Positions 36,000-48,304 of a stretch of 64,000 nt of DNA are shown one piece after another. Source of the stretch: Setoptus koraiensis (lineage: Eukaryota; Arthropoda); the NCBI GenBank assembly GCA_048013815.1, contig CM106585.1, positions 21,452,001 to 21,516,000 of the forward strand, written 5' to 3'. How positions within the stretch are numbered: the first letter of the stretch is position 1; each line of letters opens with the position of its first letter. The translations under genes and the position numbers were made by a program. The notes under the pieces were generated by a model that was not told the origin of the DNA, searched no databases, and worked only from the letters and a program-made list of their open reading frames with translations.

Positions 36000-38035
36000 C
36001 GCGGCTTGCGCCGCCTGACAGGCTAGAGGCCCGCGTTGTGGGCGCGCACAGCGCACAATCAACGAGCCGTGATCGCGAGCAATAGATTACGGCGACAAGG
36101 TTAATTGTTGTTTGTTGCAGCGCAAACCCGAAACCAGAACGCGCACACAGACCCAAAACCATATCGCACACACACAAGGCGTATCGCACGTTCAGTTGCA
36201 CGAGTCACAGCGACACTGCACGAGCGAAATTGATACATCACTTGCACTACGTAACTGTGCCAGTTGCGTAAGTGCACAATTACAATTTTACACACTCCAC
36301 TGATTCCTTGTTTGCAATCTCTGGCCGCCAGCATTTATGAAGGCGCGCGCACCCAGAGATTGCATAATGATTGCATAAGATTGCCGTGTGACAGCGTGCA
36401 CAGTATGTGTGACATTCAATTGGGCACAAACAGACACACTGACTGACCAATGTGAGAACCGGCCAAGCAAACAAACCATCGGCCAGCATTAGTATGCATA
36501 CCGACTGGCGCAATTGACGCAACTGACAAATGCTGGCAACGCCAATGGCAAACAGCGGCAACGATGACGCAATACGTTGGTGCTGCTGCTGTCACAGTTA
36601 CAGTTATTTTATACGTAACTGCAACTGGGCTTCTGTGTGTATTGCTGCAATCAGCTGATCGGGCCGACTCGACGGGATTGCGCCAGGGGTGCAGCTTTTG
36701 CGTTTGTGACAAAACGCGACAGCGCAAAACTGTTGGTCGGTATCAAAACTGGCATCAAATCAGTCATGTCAGGCCAGGCTGACACTTGCGATCAGCTTGC
36801 CGTCAGCTGATCGTGTGCCGATGTGACAAGTGGCTGTCACATGAGCACGCATCAGCTGTGCATCGGCAGCCACTGACCGGTTGACGCTGACCGGTTGACA
36901 CTGACAGTACACTTATTATTGCCAAAGACAATTGGTCAGTGATAATTGTTGTTGTTGTTGTTGTTGCTTGTGCCAGTCAGCTAGCCAATCGTTTGTTGCT
37001 CCAATGAATGCGCCAGCAACAGCGTCATTGCGTCATCACTGCAAACAACAGCCAACACAACATTGTTTGTTTATACTGCAGCCAGTACACACTGCATACA
37101 GAGGCCGCTCTATATAGGTGGCGTGAGAGTGCCTAAGAACTATATACGTGTGAATACGTGTGCCCGTCTACAACGTGCGTGTTATGCAACAGTGGCTTGC
37201 CAGTTCCGAGAACGACTTTGTGCCCGTTATAGGTTCGCAGCAACTGCCACCTAACAGCGACAGCGATGCCCACGGCAACACCAGCCAACCAACCAACTGA
37301 CTAACAACTGACTAAGATAGCTTGCCAGCGAATAGTGAGCGATTCTTCGGAACAGGCCGGCAACCGATTCAACGAATCGCTGCCTGGCCAAGTGTCGTCA
37401 GGCTGCTGCCAGTGGCAATTCTTTAATTGTTTAACGTTTGACTCGAACGGTTTGAGCGATTCGAGCGATTCGCTGGCGACGACATCACGCGACGACAACA
37501 TTAGATGCGTTGTCGCGTTTTGTCGCCATGTTGTCGACATGTCATTGCAACCGCTTGCCGCCTACTCTAACGCCAGTCCCGCGCCAGCGATGATAACCGC
37601 TCGCCGGCATTCAGTCCGACTGGCATTCGGTGCGAGCGGCATTTTTGGCCAACTGGCACGTCCACAACAAGCGGGCCCCCGCGCCACCAAACGAGACACT
37701 GCCAATTGCAGATCGCTTTGTCGGTTTGCCGGCCCGTTGCGCCAGTCGTGCCGGTCGTGCCAGCGGGGCCCACCAGCCATGAGCCGTGAGCCAACAACTG
37801 GCGCTTTTGCACTTGAAACAACTCGCGCCGTCCAGCTAGATGCCGTCAGCTAGATAAATGGCTGGGCGATGTATAGATACAATGAGATGAGGCGCCACCA
37901 AGGCTTCGTGTGCGTGTCACTTTATTGTTTGCCTCAGTTTGCTGGGGCCCCTCGCTTTGGGCCCCACTGAACCTATAAGGCCAGTCGCTGTCTTTATATA
38001 TGTGCCGGTATACTGGCCGGCACCAATACCTGCAC

Positions 38036-38092
38036 CTAAAAACTATGCACCCAAAAACTATGCACCTAAAAACTGTGCACCTAAAGCAAACA
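38036..38092. repeat. 17-bp tandem repeat at the end of block B
   Basis: About four units of TGCACCTAAAAACTATG-type sequence. Block C has a single degenerate unit. Confidence 0.8.
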
Positions 38093-38102
38093 ACTGTGAG
38101 CG

Positions 38103-39096
38103 ACCCCTTAGGTGCTATCAACTTGATAGTATCAAGGCGACACTGGCAAGAGAATGCAAGAGGACAAGCGCCACCATGCTGGCCTATACGACTCGTATAA
38201 TGCGAGTAATCATCGCGATAGAAACGGCTCATTGTCGATGAAACCGTGGCCACTTTGCCGATAGCTGGCCGATTAAATCCCAATTTATCTAATTTATCTC
38301 ATTTCGACTTATCTGATTTGATCCGTTTTTAAGCGAAAGCTCGTCAGTCGCACCAAACAAATCCGCCAGTCATGCTGTGATTTGTTTAGCCGGCCCGTGG
38401 GCCGCTTGGCCAGCTAGATCAATGGGCTAACCAAATAAAATGGCAACCAAATGAATCAAACAATTAAGCCATCTTGTATCATTTTATATTCATATCTTAT
38501 GGTTCATAATTACACGCACACAAACACAATAACAATAGCAATAACAATAACGATGATTCGCGTCGAGTCGACCGATCGTTTGGTGCGATATTGGTTGTCA
38601 AATGGTTGTGCCTGCTGCAATCGGCATTGCAGGTCGAAACGGCGAGATTGAGAGCGACCAACAGACTGTGTCAAGACAAGCGGACAAACAATAAATGTTG
38701 AATGTTTGATATGAAAAAGAAGAATAAGTGGCACAACTTGAATTTGACTTGTCGTCTCGGCTACCAACTGTAACAGTGGAGACAGTGGAGTGAGTTTTAG
38801 TTGTAATAATTAGAGTGCCATTGTTGTGATAATTGATAATACTGATAATGACAATGATGACTCAATGATTGACACACAGTACCCGTGATTTATCAGCGCA
38901 CCATTAAAGTGGATGGGATAACATTTGAGCTAACATTTGTTGCTGGCAGTATCAGCTGTCACAGCGACAAACACAAGCTGATATAATTGAAAAGCTCCTA
39001 GCGATCGAGATAATGATAACTGTTTATTGTTGTTGTTGTTGTTGTTGTTGTTGCTGTTGCTGTTGTTGTGATATATTGTTGATTATTGGTTGGTTG
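38103..39096. other. Spacer and 3' flank of the LMX1-type gene
   Basis: About 1 kb where similarity to block C has ended. AT-richer, with AATAACAATAGCAATAAC simple sequence near 38527-38552 and (TTG)n at 39029-39066 just past the homeobox gene's stop codon. Likely holds its 3' UTR; no other gene is seen. Confidence 0.55.
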
Positions 39097-42000
39097 TTAT
39101 GGGAACTGTTGAAGTAGTAGTTGTTTGTTTATTGCCACGAGTGGCGCGACCGTTTGCCGTTGCATCACCGTTGCGGCTGTCATTGCGCACGATGATGCGA
39201 AATGGCGATGATGATTGTCTAGGGCCAGAGATAATGATAATTTTGTAATTTGCCTATCCGGATTGCTGCTAAACGCACTAATATCATTATTATTATTACT
39301 AATACTATTATTGTTACTATTGCCGTTGTGCTGCTGATATGTTGAGTTTGGCCCACCAATCGGGCGATTTATCTTGATGGTGTGGCTTGCTTTTGCGACG
39401 GCCGCCAACGGCGATCGTGTATCACCTTGTATGTTTGTCCTTGTCACATTGCCATCATTATTACTATTTTTGTTACTATTACTGTTACTATTACTATTAG
39501 TGTGTGCGGTATTGGTGCTACCAGTACCAATTGAGTGGTTACAGTACAGTGATAATTTGTTAACTGATTCGTCAATCATAGATTCAACATTATGCTCAAC
39601 AGTGGCTCCTGTTACGTCACTGTCGTTCACTGTGTTTGCCGCACAGTTGTCTGGCGAGACGGTCGTCTCATTGTCGTGGTTGATTGTGGTTGTTGCTGTT
39701 GCTCCAGTGGCCGTGAGATCGTCAATGAGACTCAACTTGGTATCTTGGTTGCTTTCTTTCTCACAGCATTTGTCATCAGCAGTTGTCAGTGATTTATATC
39801 GCTGCTGTTGCCGGTTAAATTGCTCTCTATCTCTGTCCGTCAATTGATTACGACAATGGTCATCTGGTGCGCTGTCTGAACAAACAACAAGTGCACTGTT
39901 GGGCTGTTTGTCTCTCGACAAACAACAATTATCACCGGCTACTTCACTCGTCTGGTCGCCACAAGTGAGCTGCGTCAAGGGCAACTTGTTGTTGCCGTTG
40001 TCACATTCGCTACTTGGCGCGTGATGCTGCCGCTGCTGTTGCTGTTGCGTAACATCCTCCAACAGCTCGCCGCTGTCACCGTTGCTGTTGTGGTTGGCGT
40101 TGTCGCTGTTGTCGCCGCTGTCGCTGTTGTCGCCGGTGTCGCTGTTGTCGCCGGTGTCGCTATTGTCGCCGGTGTCGCTGTTGTCGCCGGTGTCGCGGTT
40201 GTTGTTGTGCTCGCGGTGGTCACTATCTTGGCTTGTCTTGCTCTTGGATTTGTCTGTCTTTGTTTCTTGGTTTTGATCATCGCAATCGCGCACATCATTC
40301 AAATTATCCAAATTCATGCCATCGTCATCGACATCGTCCTCAATGTCGTTCCTCATGTCGTCTCTAATGTCATCGTCGTCTTCATCGTCGTCGTCGTCGT
40401 CTTCGTCATCATCGTCGTCGTCATCTTCATCATCGTCATCATCTAAATCATCCTCGTTGTCGTCGTCGTCGTCATCATCGTCGTCTTCGTCATCATCGTC
40501 ATCTTCTTCTTCATCAACTTCATCATCAATGACATCGTTGTCACCATCATCGTCATCTTGCTCGCCGCGATCTATAAAATCACTGAGAGCGCCCCCTTTG
40601 GCCGCCACCTTTCTATGCCTATAGACGACAGCGCCACCATTGGCACTAACGGCCGACGACGATGAATTTGACGACACACACTCTAGCTTGTCTGCTGTCA
40701 AGTCTGTCAAGTGATGATTATTTTCCAGCTGTTCCAGTTTGACGGTGGCCTCACTGGTGGCGCTGCTGTTGTGATAATTATCCTGTTGAATATCGGCATC
40801 ATTAGTGTCATCATTAGTCGTATTGTTGTTGTTGCGTCGTTGTCTCTTTGCGTGTCTATCCGCGCCGTCTGCCGCCTTATCCAGCTGATGATGATCGGCT
40901 CGAGTTCGAGCGGAGCTCACCTGAGATTGATTGGCGCGCAGATGCCGACTCGATGCCGACTGACCGACGCCGGCCAGAGCAGAGCCGCTAGTTTGTTGCT
41001 CTGTCTGTTGTTGATCCAGTTGTTGATATTGTTGTTGCTGTTGTTGGTGTTGTGGTTGTTGGTGTTGTGGTTGCTGGTGCTGGTGCTGTTGCTGTTGATG
41101 ACCGTGAGGGGCGCTGGCATGGTGATGATGATGGTGATGTTGTTGCTGTTGTTGAGCGATGAAATCGACAACTCTGCTGCTGGCCGCAGTTGACGAGATT
41201 GAGGATGAGACAGAGGACGATGTAGACGCTGTCGGCGACGACGACGATGACGACGAATTGTTCGCCTGATGATGATGGGCCAAAACATGATGATGATGAT
41301 TGCTGTTGGCTGTCACTGTTGAGCCCGCTCCACCAATTAGCGCCGTTGTGCCGTTTTGTCCGTTTAAATTTGGGGCGCTGCCGGCGCCCGATTGCGACAA
41401 ACAAGCTTGCGGGCCGGCAGAACTAATTTGGCCATTGTTTGTCTGCATGGAACTCGCAGCGCCACCAGGTAAATGTTTGCGCTGGATTTTTTTCAATTTT
41501 GCCCGTTGATTCTGAAACCAAACCTGTACTATGCGAACACTTAGCCCGGTCTCTTTGGCCAGTGCTTCGCGCACCTTCCGGCACGGTTTTTGGCTCAAAT
41601 CGAACGAGTTCTTGAAGGCTCGCCGCTGGCTCGTGGTCAATATTGTTCGGGGCCTCTTTGGGCCCCGTCGGCCGTCAACTCTGACGGATGTGATTTTTGC
41701 TGCAGCGTTGTTGCCGTTGCCGCTAAGCTGCTGCTGCTGCTGCTGTTGACAGGTGACCGGCGCTGTTGGTTTTTGTTTTGTTCGCGTGTGTAACGAAGAG
41801 CAAGTGTTGTTTGTGTTTGTTTGTGTTGCTGTCATATTGTGCTTTTGTCTATTTGGCACGTTGTTGTTGCCGTTTGAATTGCCCGATTGCATAATCAATG
41901 AGTTGCTGTTTGAGCTGTATTGAGTCTGTTGTTGTTGTTGTTGTTGTTGTTTGTATGACGGGCTACGGTTGTTTGTGACCACCAGGCAATTGTTTAAGTT

Positions 42001-43637
42001 GCTAATTGATTGGTATTGCAGTGCAGAGGGCGACAGTTGCTGCTGCTGCTGCAGCTGCTGATGATCATGATGGTTGGCTGACTGGTCAACAACCAAATTT
42101 GTCAATGATATCAATGGCGATTGTTGATCTTGTCGCTGTTGAATCTTTGCTGTCGCTGTTGGGCTGTGGCCGTAGGTGCTGTTGTTGGCATATTGGTTGC
42201 TGTTGACTAGATTATTATGCTGTTGCATAAAAGGCGGCGTCACTGGCATGCACGATGATAAGGTCAACAACGACGACAATTGCTGTTGCTCAATCAGTTT
42301 GCTGTCACAGTGTTGCATCATTGAGTTGTCAGCATTGTTAGTGGTTGCGGCAGGTGAGATTGCGTTGTTATTGCTGTTGTCTATGTTCTCATTTGAAGCG
42401 CTTTTGTTTGTTGATTGAAACAAGCAATTATTAGACGATTGTTGTTGTTGCAAGTAGTCTTTTTTACAAAGAAATTTCTTGTCCTCGCATAAATATAATT
42501 GTTCGCCGATTTTCAGCGGCTCCTGACACATGGGACATCTGAAACAATGTGCATGGAAAATGTTATCTCTGACTCGTTGCACAAAGTCCGTCGGCTCAAT
42601 CAGTTGGCAACAATTCGAGCATTTTGGCCCAAAGCGACTGTTGTTGTTTGCGATATATATATATCGAGAAAATACATTTAAATGACATCAAGATGCCCAG
42701 TTGTCATTAGTCAATGAACAGCTGTCTGCAAATGCTCCCTAAACACAGGCCGAGTCAAACTCAACTCCCTTACTTTGAATAGAGATATTCCAAAATCTGG
42801 TCGCCAGAGAGCCTGAAAATTTTTGTCCGGCATAAGAGTGGACAGAATTATCATCACAGCTCAAACCTCTGTGGTGTGAGGCACGATCGATTCTTGTTTG
42901 CAGTTGACCATTTCCGGTTGATTGCGATATGGATGCGCTAGTTTTATTGCGTTTTATTTATTTCACGATGAAAACTATTCTCTGACAGAAAATGACTCGC
43001 TACTCCTCAGAAGGGCGAGAGAATTTGCAATAAAACTGGCTTCGAAGTAGCAATCAACCGGAAATGGTCAACTGCAAGCAAGAATCGATCGTGCCTCACA
43101 CCACAGAGGGTTGAGCTGTGATGATAATGTTGATGTCAATCAATTACTTTCTGTCCATTCTTATGCCGGACAAAATTTTCAGGCTCTCTGGCGACAAGAT
43201 TCTGAAATATCTCTATTTAAACTAGGGGAGTTGAGTTTGACTCACCCTGAGAAGGGTGTGTTCAAGCAAAGCGTAGGTTTATAAAACACACTGTTGGCAC
43301 ATATTCTTTTTCAAGTTGTGATCAAATGAAATTCAGCATAACAAATCAGTTGAGGTCAAGAAAAGTCCCATTCGCTTGGCACAATTATTAATTTCGCGCT
43401 GCACATAGTCTGGACGCTGTTTAAGGAAGGACTAAGGCGCTAAAATGATACTCACCTATAATAGTGGTTGCGACAGTATATGATGCCCTCGCGCGAGAAG
43501 CATTTTTCTCTAAGTCGCGTCGAACAATCGGCACATTTTACACAGTCTTGGTGCCACGATCTATCTATAACGGAGAATATGAAACGCTCTGTTATTGGGC
43601 GATTGCAACCGGCGCAAATGGTGGCAAACATGGTCAT
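39097..43637 (-). CDS. LMX1: LMX1-type LIM-homeodomain transcription factor
   Basis: Two coding exons: 43637-43456 and 42637-39097, GTGAGT donor and CAACAG acceptor, phase 2; 1,240 aa. LIM1 fills exon 1 ([32 protein letters not shown]); LIM2 opens exon 2 ([26 protein letters not shown]). The homeodomain (about 386-445) reads [20 protein letters not shown], then [19 protein letters not shown] and [14 protein letters not shown], the LMX1A/B signature including Asn51. Such proteins bind AT-rich sites and specify dorsal and neuronal fates. It is about three times the vertebrate length, owing to Q/N/H-rich linkers, an acidic run of about 85 mostly D/E residues (plus-strand 40330-40570) and six-residue repeats [12 protein letters not shown] (40085-40200). 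Exon 2 stays open for 3.5 kb. Flanked on both sides by the long repeat blocks. Confidence 0.93.
42752..43243. mobile_element. Foldback/MITE-like element in LMX1 intron
   Basis: Two long inverted arms, about 42752-42953 and 43029-43243, enclose some 75 bases. Arm ends are GAGTCAAACTCAACTCCC and its complement; weaker pairing (CAGG) may extend to 42746 and 43249. The arms match well, but the right arm has about 20 extra bases. No coding capacity. No clear target-site duplication was found, so the superfamily is open. It fills most of the 818-base intron (42638-43455) on the transcribed strand of LMX1 and would form a strong hairpin in the pre-mRNA. Confidence 0.85.
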
Positions 43638-44064
43638 CGTTTCATTGATTAATTAACTATTATTAAATTAATTACTAGCCAGTGTCTATTGTAGACGCTA
43701 GCTGGTGCTGGTGCTGGTGCTGATTGATGATTGTTGGCTTGTCGTGGGCGATTGTTGCAATTGGCGCTGCTTTGATGCACGCAGGCTCAAATTATTGTCA
43801 CTATCACTACTGTTGTTGCTCATGTTGTTGATGTTGTTGCTCGTGTTGATGTTGTTGCTTGTTCAGGAGATGATTCACGACTAAAATTGCTCTGTCAACG
43901 TCATAGAAATCTGTATCTTACGTAATACAAGTGTCGCCAATTGGAGCTGGCTGCTTTTCTAGTGCGCAGGCGCCAACTATCACAATGAGAGCACTCTGTG
44001 GCATTGTCGTTTGTGAGCATCTTCTCATTCTGTGCGATATATAAACATTACGTTACTTTGCCAA
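43638..44064. promoter_or_regulatory. 5' flank of the LMX1-type gene
   Basis: About 430 bases between the first Met codon and block C. Contains TTGTTGATGTTGTTGC-type simple sequence (43800-43860) and GGTGCTGGTGCTGGTGCTGA near 43703. It presumably carries 5' UTR and perhaps promoter; no defined element can be named. Confidence 0.4.
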
Positions 44065-45413
44065 CTGGCTTGCTAACTGTAAACCGACTGCAAACCAACT
44101 GTGAACTAACTGTAAACTAACTGTGCGCTAACTGTAAATAGTGCGCTAACTGTAAATAGTGCGCTAACTGTAAATAGCCGGGTGAGTGACAAAGTGCCAC
44201 AGTGCGCAGTGTCTGCCTTTTCGTGCAACAACTCGAACGAAAAGAATTTCGCCGAAATTCTTCGTTGGGCCCGAATTCTCGTCGCGCAGCCAGCGCGAAC
44301 AATCGCAACATCGAACGTCGTCGCCGAAAAGAAGCGTCTGCAGGGGCACGTGCTGCGACCGCACTCCCACAAAGCGACACCGCACACCGATGCGAACCGA
44401 GATAAGCGACACAAGCGAGATGCGCGAGATAAGAAGCCAGATAACATGTCGATTTGGCCGGCTTCTCGCGAGACAATTTGCATTAACGGGCGCTCGCCGG
44501 CGCATATATCACATAGACTCATCCGCGCCCCAGCGGCCGATTTATCGCGCAGTTGCGCTAATCTGTTTGCGGCATAAACACGCGCAAATCTTATTAGGGC
44601 CAATCGACACAATGAGGCACGCGCTGATTGGGCCCGAAAGGTGCCATTTGATGAGGGGCCGTTGGATACATTGGGCGCGTTCTCTGGCGCGTTCTCTGGC
44701 GTGTTCTTTGGCGTGTTCGTTGGCGGATTCTTTGGCGAGTCGGGCGCAAGTTGCCGCTGGTTGGCGGCGAATGGCGCCTCGTCCGGGCACCGCTAACGGT
44801 TAGCCGGCACGGGCAGCGAATGGGCACCAGACGACAACTTGCGCCTCCAGAACCCGAGCCAATGAAGTGTCGGCCTGTCGACGAGCGAAACGCACTAAAC
44901 GAGTTACTCGTGATAGTTTTGTGGGGCGCGCGATGTGGCCTACAAAACTGCACGTGGTCACATGTACGAGATGCAGCAGGAGTTCACATCGGGGCCAAAG
45001 GTGGCGCTTGCAGCGGCCTGCGCGCGCGTGGGGCGCATCACGGGCCGGCCGACACATTGTACCACGGCGGGTGTGCTATACGGGCTACATGGGCTATGCG
45101 GGTTACGTGGGCTACGTGCGGGGGCGCCTTTTTGTGAGGCCTATACTGGCGCCGCATGCTCTTGCATCATACTGCGGCCGTTGTACTGTCATCGGCTGTC
45201 TCGGTCGTATACCTGTGACCGTTATAAACAGCTCAGCTATATGTAGCTATACAACGATGTGGCCACAACGGTGCTATATAATTCTCGCGACAAGTCGCCC
45301 CGCACGGCAGCGCATAGCGGCGCACAATGGCGCTGGCCGGCTGTACTATGCCAGACCGTGACATCGAGCACCGCCGTACATGCCAGACAGCGACACGGAG
45401 CAGGCGAGAGAGC

Positions 45414-45542
45414 GAGCGGATGGGAGCGAGCGGATGGGAGCGAGCGGATGGGAGCGAGCGGATGGGAGCGAGCGGATGGGAGCGAGCGGATGGGAGCGAG
45501 CGGATGGGAGCGAGCGGATGGGGGCAGGCGGATGGGAGCGGA
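45414..45542. repeat. 14-bp minisatellite, block C only
   Basis: Nine units of CGGATGGGAGCGAG at exact 14-base spacing from 45417 (one unit reads GGGGCAGG). Block A has two units at the matching place (about 23022-23040), so this is a recent local expansion. Confidence 0.95.
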
Positions 45543-46450
45543 AGCCATAGTTTGCATGCACGCTCGGGCTCTTGCACGGGTCGCTTAAACATTGCTCAGC
45601 GGTATCCGTCTATGCCGGCACCGTCCGCCAGGGCACTATCTGGCGCGTTTGCATCTGGGTGCACATGTCGCTTTTAGTGTCGAGGGCGGCCAACACAGAC
45701 CAACCAGCCATCATCGAGGCCAAGAGGCGCCCCAAAAAGAGACGCCGGAACTTTATTTGTTTCTGGGGCCCCGAAATTGGCGCTGCCTCGGCCGTGTCAA
45801 CACACATCCGCACGACGATTAAGGGCCGCTGCCAATCTGCCTGACTGTTGCTGTGCCCGATATTCAATAAGCGGCGGCGGCGACCCCACTGACCCTGACA
45901 CGTGGCAACTACGCGCCAATGGACTCTTGTGTGTTGGCCTGGTTTTATCTTTCGTAGCGTCACTCGCCATGTCTCATTATGTCATTGGCGCCAATGGTTC
46001 GATAACGGTTTGGAAAAGGTTTGCTAACGTGAGTGCAGTTTGTCAACACTGTCGCGTGCCCCAATATTCAGGGCACAACCGCCATTTTGGGCCGGGTCTG
46101 ACCGCTTGCGCCCGGCACATCCGTTGCGAAGCCATTTCAAGGGGCGCCCTCGCTCGAGAGAGGCGTCTCTGCCGGCCGTCACTCTCGGCTCGCCAGCCGC
46201 GTCGCGGCTCCCGACGCTCGGCTCCCGTGACACTGCGCTGCCGAGGTGAGCGGCAGCGGCCATCTTGAGAATCAAAGGGATCAAATCCAGTCGAGGTCGC
46301 GTGAGTCCGACTCGCTCGCCGCAGCAAACCGGTGCTGCCCTCCAACGACAAACAACCAGGCTGCGATAATTGGGCGCTTGCTCGAGACCGTCACTGAATT
46401 ACGGCCACAACAGTTGTAATTGGTTGCGGCCAGTTTGTACATCTCGCAGA

Positions 46451-46772
46451 TATACACTCGTCGCTTGGCTCAGCGAGCTTGTCGTCACACTGGTCGGTAA
46501 TGGTTGCGGAGTCGAAGGTTATCTCCTTCGCAGGCGAACAACCGAGTCGGATATTCAAGGGCGTTGCAGCTAACGCACCTTCTGACACCGTTAACTTGGT
46601 AATACGTATCGTCAGACATACAAGTCTTTCTCCACCAGCCACTTGGAGTCAGACTACGGGCAACATGAGGCTTCACAGACCTAGATCCCTCGGTAGCAAG
46701 CGCCCTGCCGTCGAAACGCGTCCGAAATGTTTCATGAGTTGCTCAAACCCGCTTACGAGCCATGCCAGCTGG
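46451..46772. other. Block C-only segment with a weak LIM-like frame on the minus strand
   Basis: This 322-base stretch replaces 23945-24643 of block A and is less GC-rich than its surroundings. A 63-codon minus-strand frame (46676-46485) contains CVSCNALEYPTRLFACEGDN followed by LRNHYRPV, which faintly recalls the end of a LIM domain such as LMX1's [20 protein letters not shown] and CRNHYY. Key zinc ligands are missing, so if related it is a decayed exon; chance is quite possible. Confidence 0.25.
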
Positions 46773-48029
46773 TCCCATTGTCCGTGGCTGGCGCCACAAC
46801 CGGCGCCACAGTCGATGTGATGTGTAATTGCCACCGGCCGACAGACAGCGAGTGACAGGCGCGCGACAAGTGCGAAAACGCGCCACCGCTGACACGCCGG
46901 CCCCAATTGCGTCGTCTGCAATCCGTCGCGTTCTTTTGCGCGTGCTTTTCTCTGTTTGCTGTATGCAGTTTGGCGAGTTTGCAGTTTGCCGTGGTTGGTG
47001 TGTCAAAAGGAGTCGAGAAACTGCAAGTGGGCACCACAACACAAACGCACAGTTGTGTATCTATCCCGCCAACAACAACTAATCCGCCATTCTTACGTCA
47101 TGGCGCTAGAAGCGATGCAAAATGCGCAAATAGCGCCAATCGTCACCGCCAGAGATCGCCAGCCAACAATTTCGCTCATGGTGCCGCTTTTGTGCCTGCT
47201 CATAACTGGCTGTGCCAGTGCCGCGTCGCATTACGTAAGCTGCGATATAAGCGAGCGCGAGCAAAACAAGTGCGCCCGCCGGGTTAAAAAAGCGCTCAAA
47301 AAAACTCAAAATATAAACACGCCATTGTTTGCCAATGCCAGCCACTATTGTGTCTCACAATGCTCAATTACGTAACTGTGCGCTGCGCGCCATTATGTGC
47401 CGCCATGCTTGCCGTGTGACAAGCTGCACAGGCGGCGCACACTGTTACGTAAGTACCAGCGGTACATAGCGACATATAACGGTACATAGCGGTTGTGCAG
47501 CGGTATATAGGACAATTCACTTGCGTAACTCACCTAACGTAACTCGGTACTATCGACGGTATTAAAAATGTCACTATTATGGGTATATTCGCTCGCTGCC
47601 GGCCGCCAGCGAATGTGCCCATGATAGCGTACTGAGGCCCGTTAGCCGGCGATAATAAATAGCTGCGAGCGGTCGACATGTAGCGACATACGCATTGAAC
47701 GGGGGCCATTTAAAACACGGCCGACATCACGATGCATATTGTATGCACATACCACGCATTGGCTTTTTAATTGTATCAAACCGGGCCGAACAATTGAAAA
47801 TTGATAAATAATAAATAACAAATTGATAAATAAAGTAGTGCAACTACATCATTATATTGCATAACATATTGGGCTATAAATGTGTGATATATGTACATAT
47901 CGTAGGGCGATGGCTTTTTGATGGTGTGCGTGTGTGTGTGTGGCAATTGCTTGTGATTGCAAACAAGCTGCAACGATAAATTGATGATACTTGCGCTGGC
48001 TAGCCGACTACTCGCTTGTTGTTGGTGTT

Positions 48030-48304
48030 GGCTCCTCTGGTGGCCAGCAACTCAACTAGCTAACGCAACTAACTGGCAAACGTGCGATAGCAAACAGTTT
48101 ATCATTATTATAAAACAGTTTATTATTATTATTATAAAACAGTTATTACTACCGACACCACATATCACGCGACATATAACGGGATACAGTTACACGAGTG
48201 GCGCAAGTTAACGGCGACAAGACACTGACTCTTGATTTACATTTACAGCTGTTTAAATGGCTCTAAACAGTAGTGAATTATTGGTGGTTATTACTAACAA
48301 CTTA
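48030..48304. repeat. Direct repeat, left copy, block C
   Basis: 275 bases (GGCTCCTCTGGTGGCCAGCA to ACTAACAACTTA) repeated at 49328-49577. Block A has a single copy (about 25907-26190). Confidence 0.9.

Larger units (their letters stand above)
34250..38102 (+). repeat. Repeat block B: near-exact repeat of the end of block A plus tail
   Basis: 34250-37945 matches 30055-33749 (3,696 against 3,695 bases) with very few differences; 37946-38102 then continues as the tail also seen in block C (56004-56101). If the A end and B are merged across the gap, the unit becomes about 12.4 kb, near the 12.0 kb of C. The clearest differences from A are a replaced patch at 35551-35630, the flipped palindrome loop at 35974-35981 and a longer (TTG)n run near 36945-36965. 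Confidence 0.9.

Noticed and set aside
40021-40624. Poly-Val/Leu and poly-Ser frames on the plus strand
   Set aside because: Shadows of the acidic and repeat tracts of the LMX1-type gene on the other strand.
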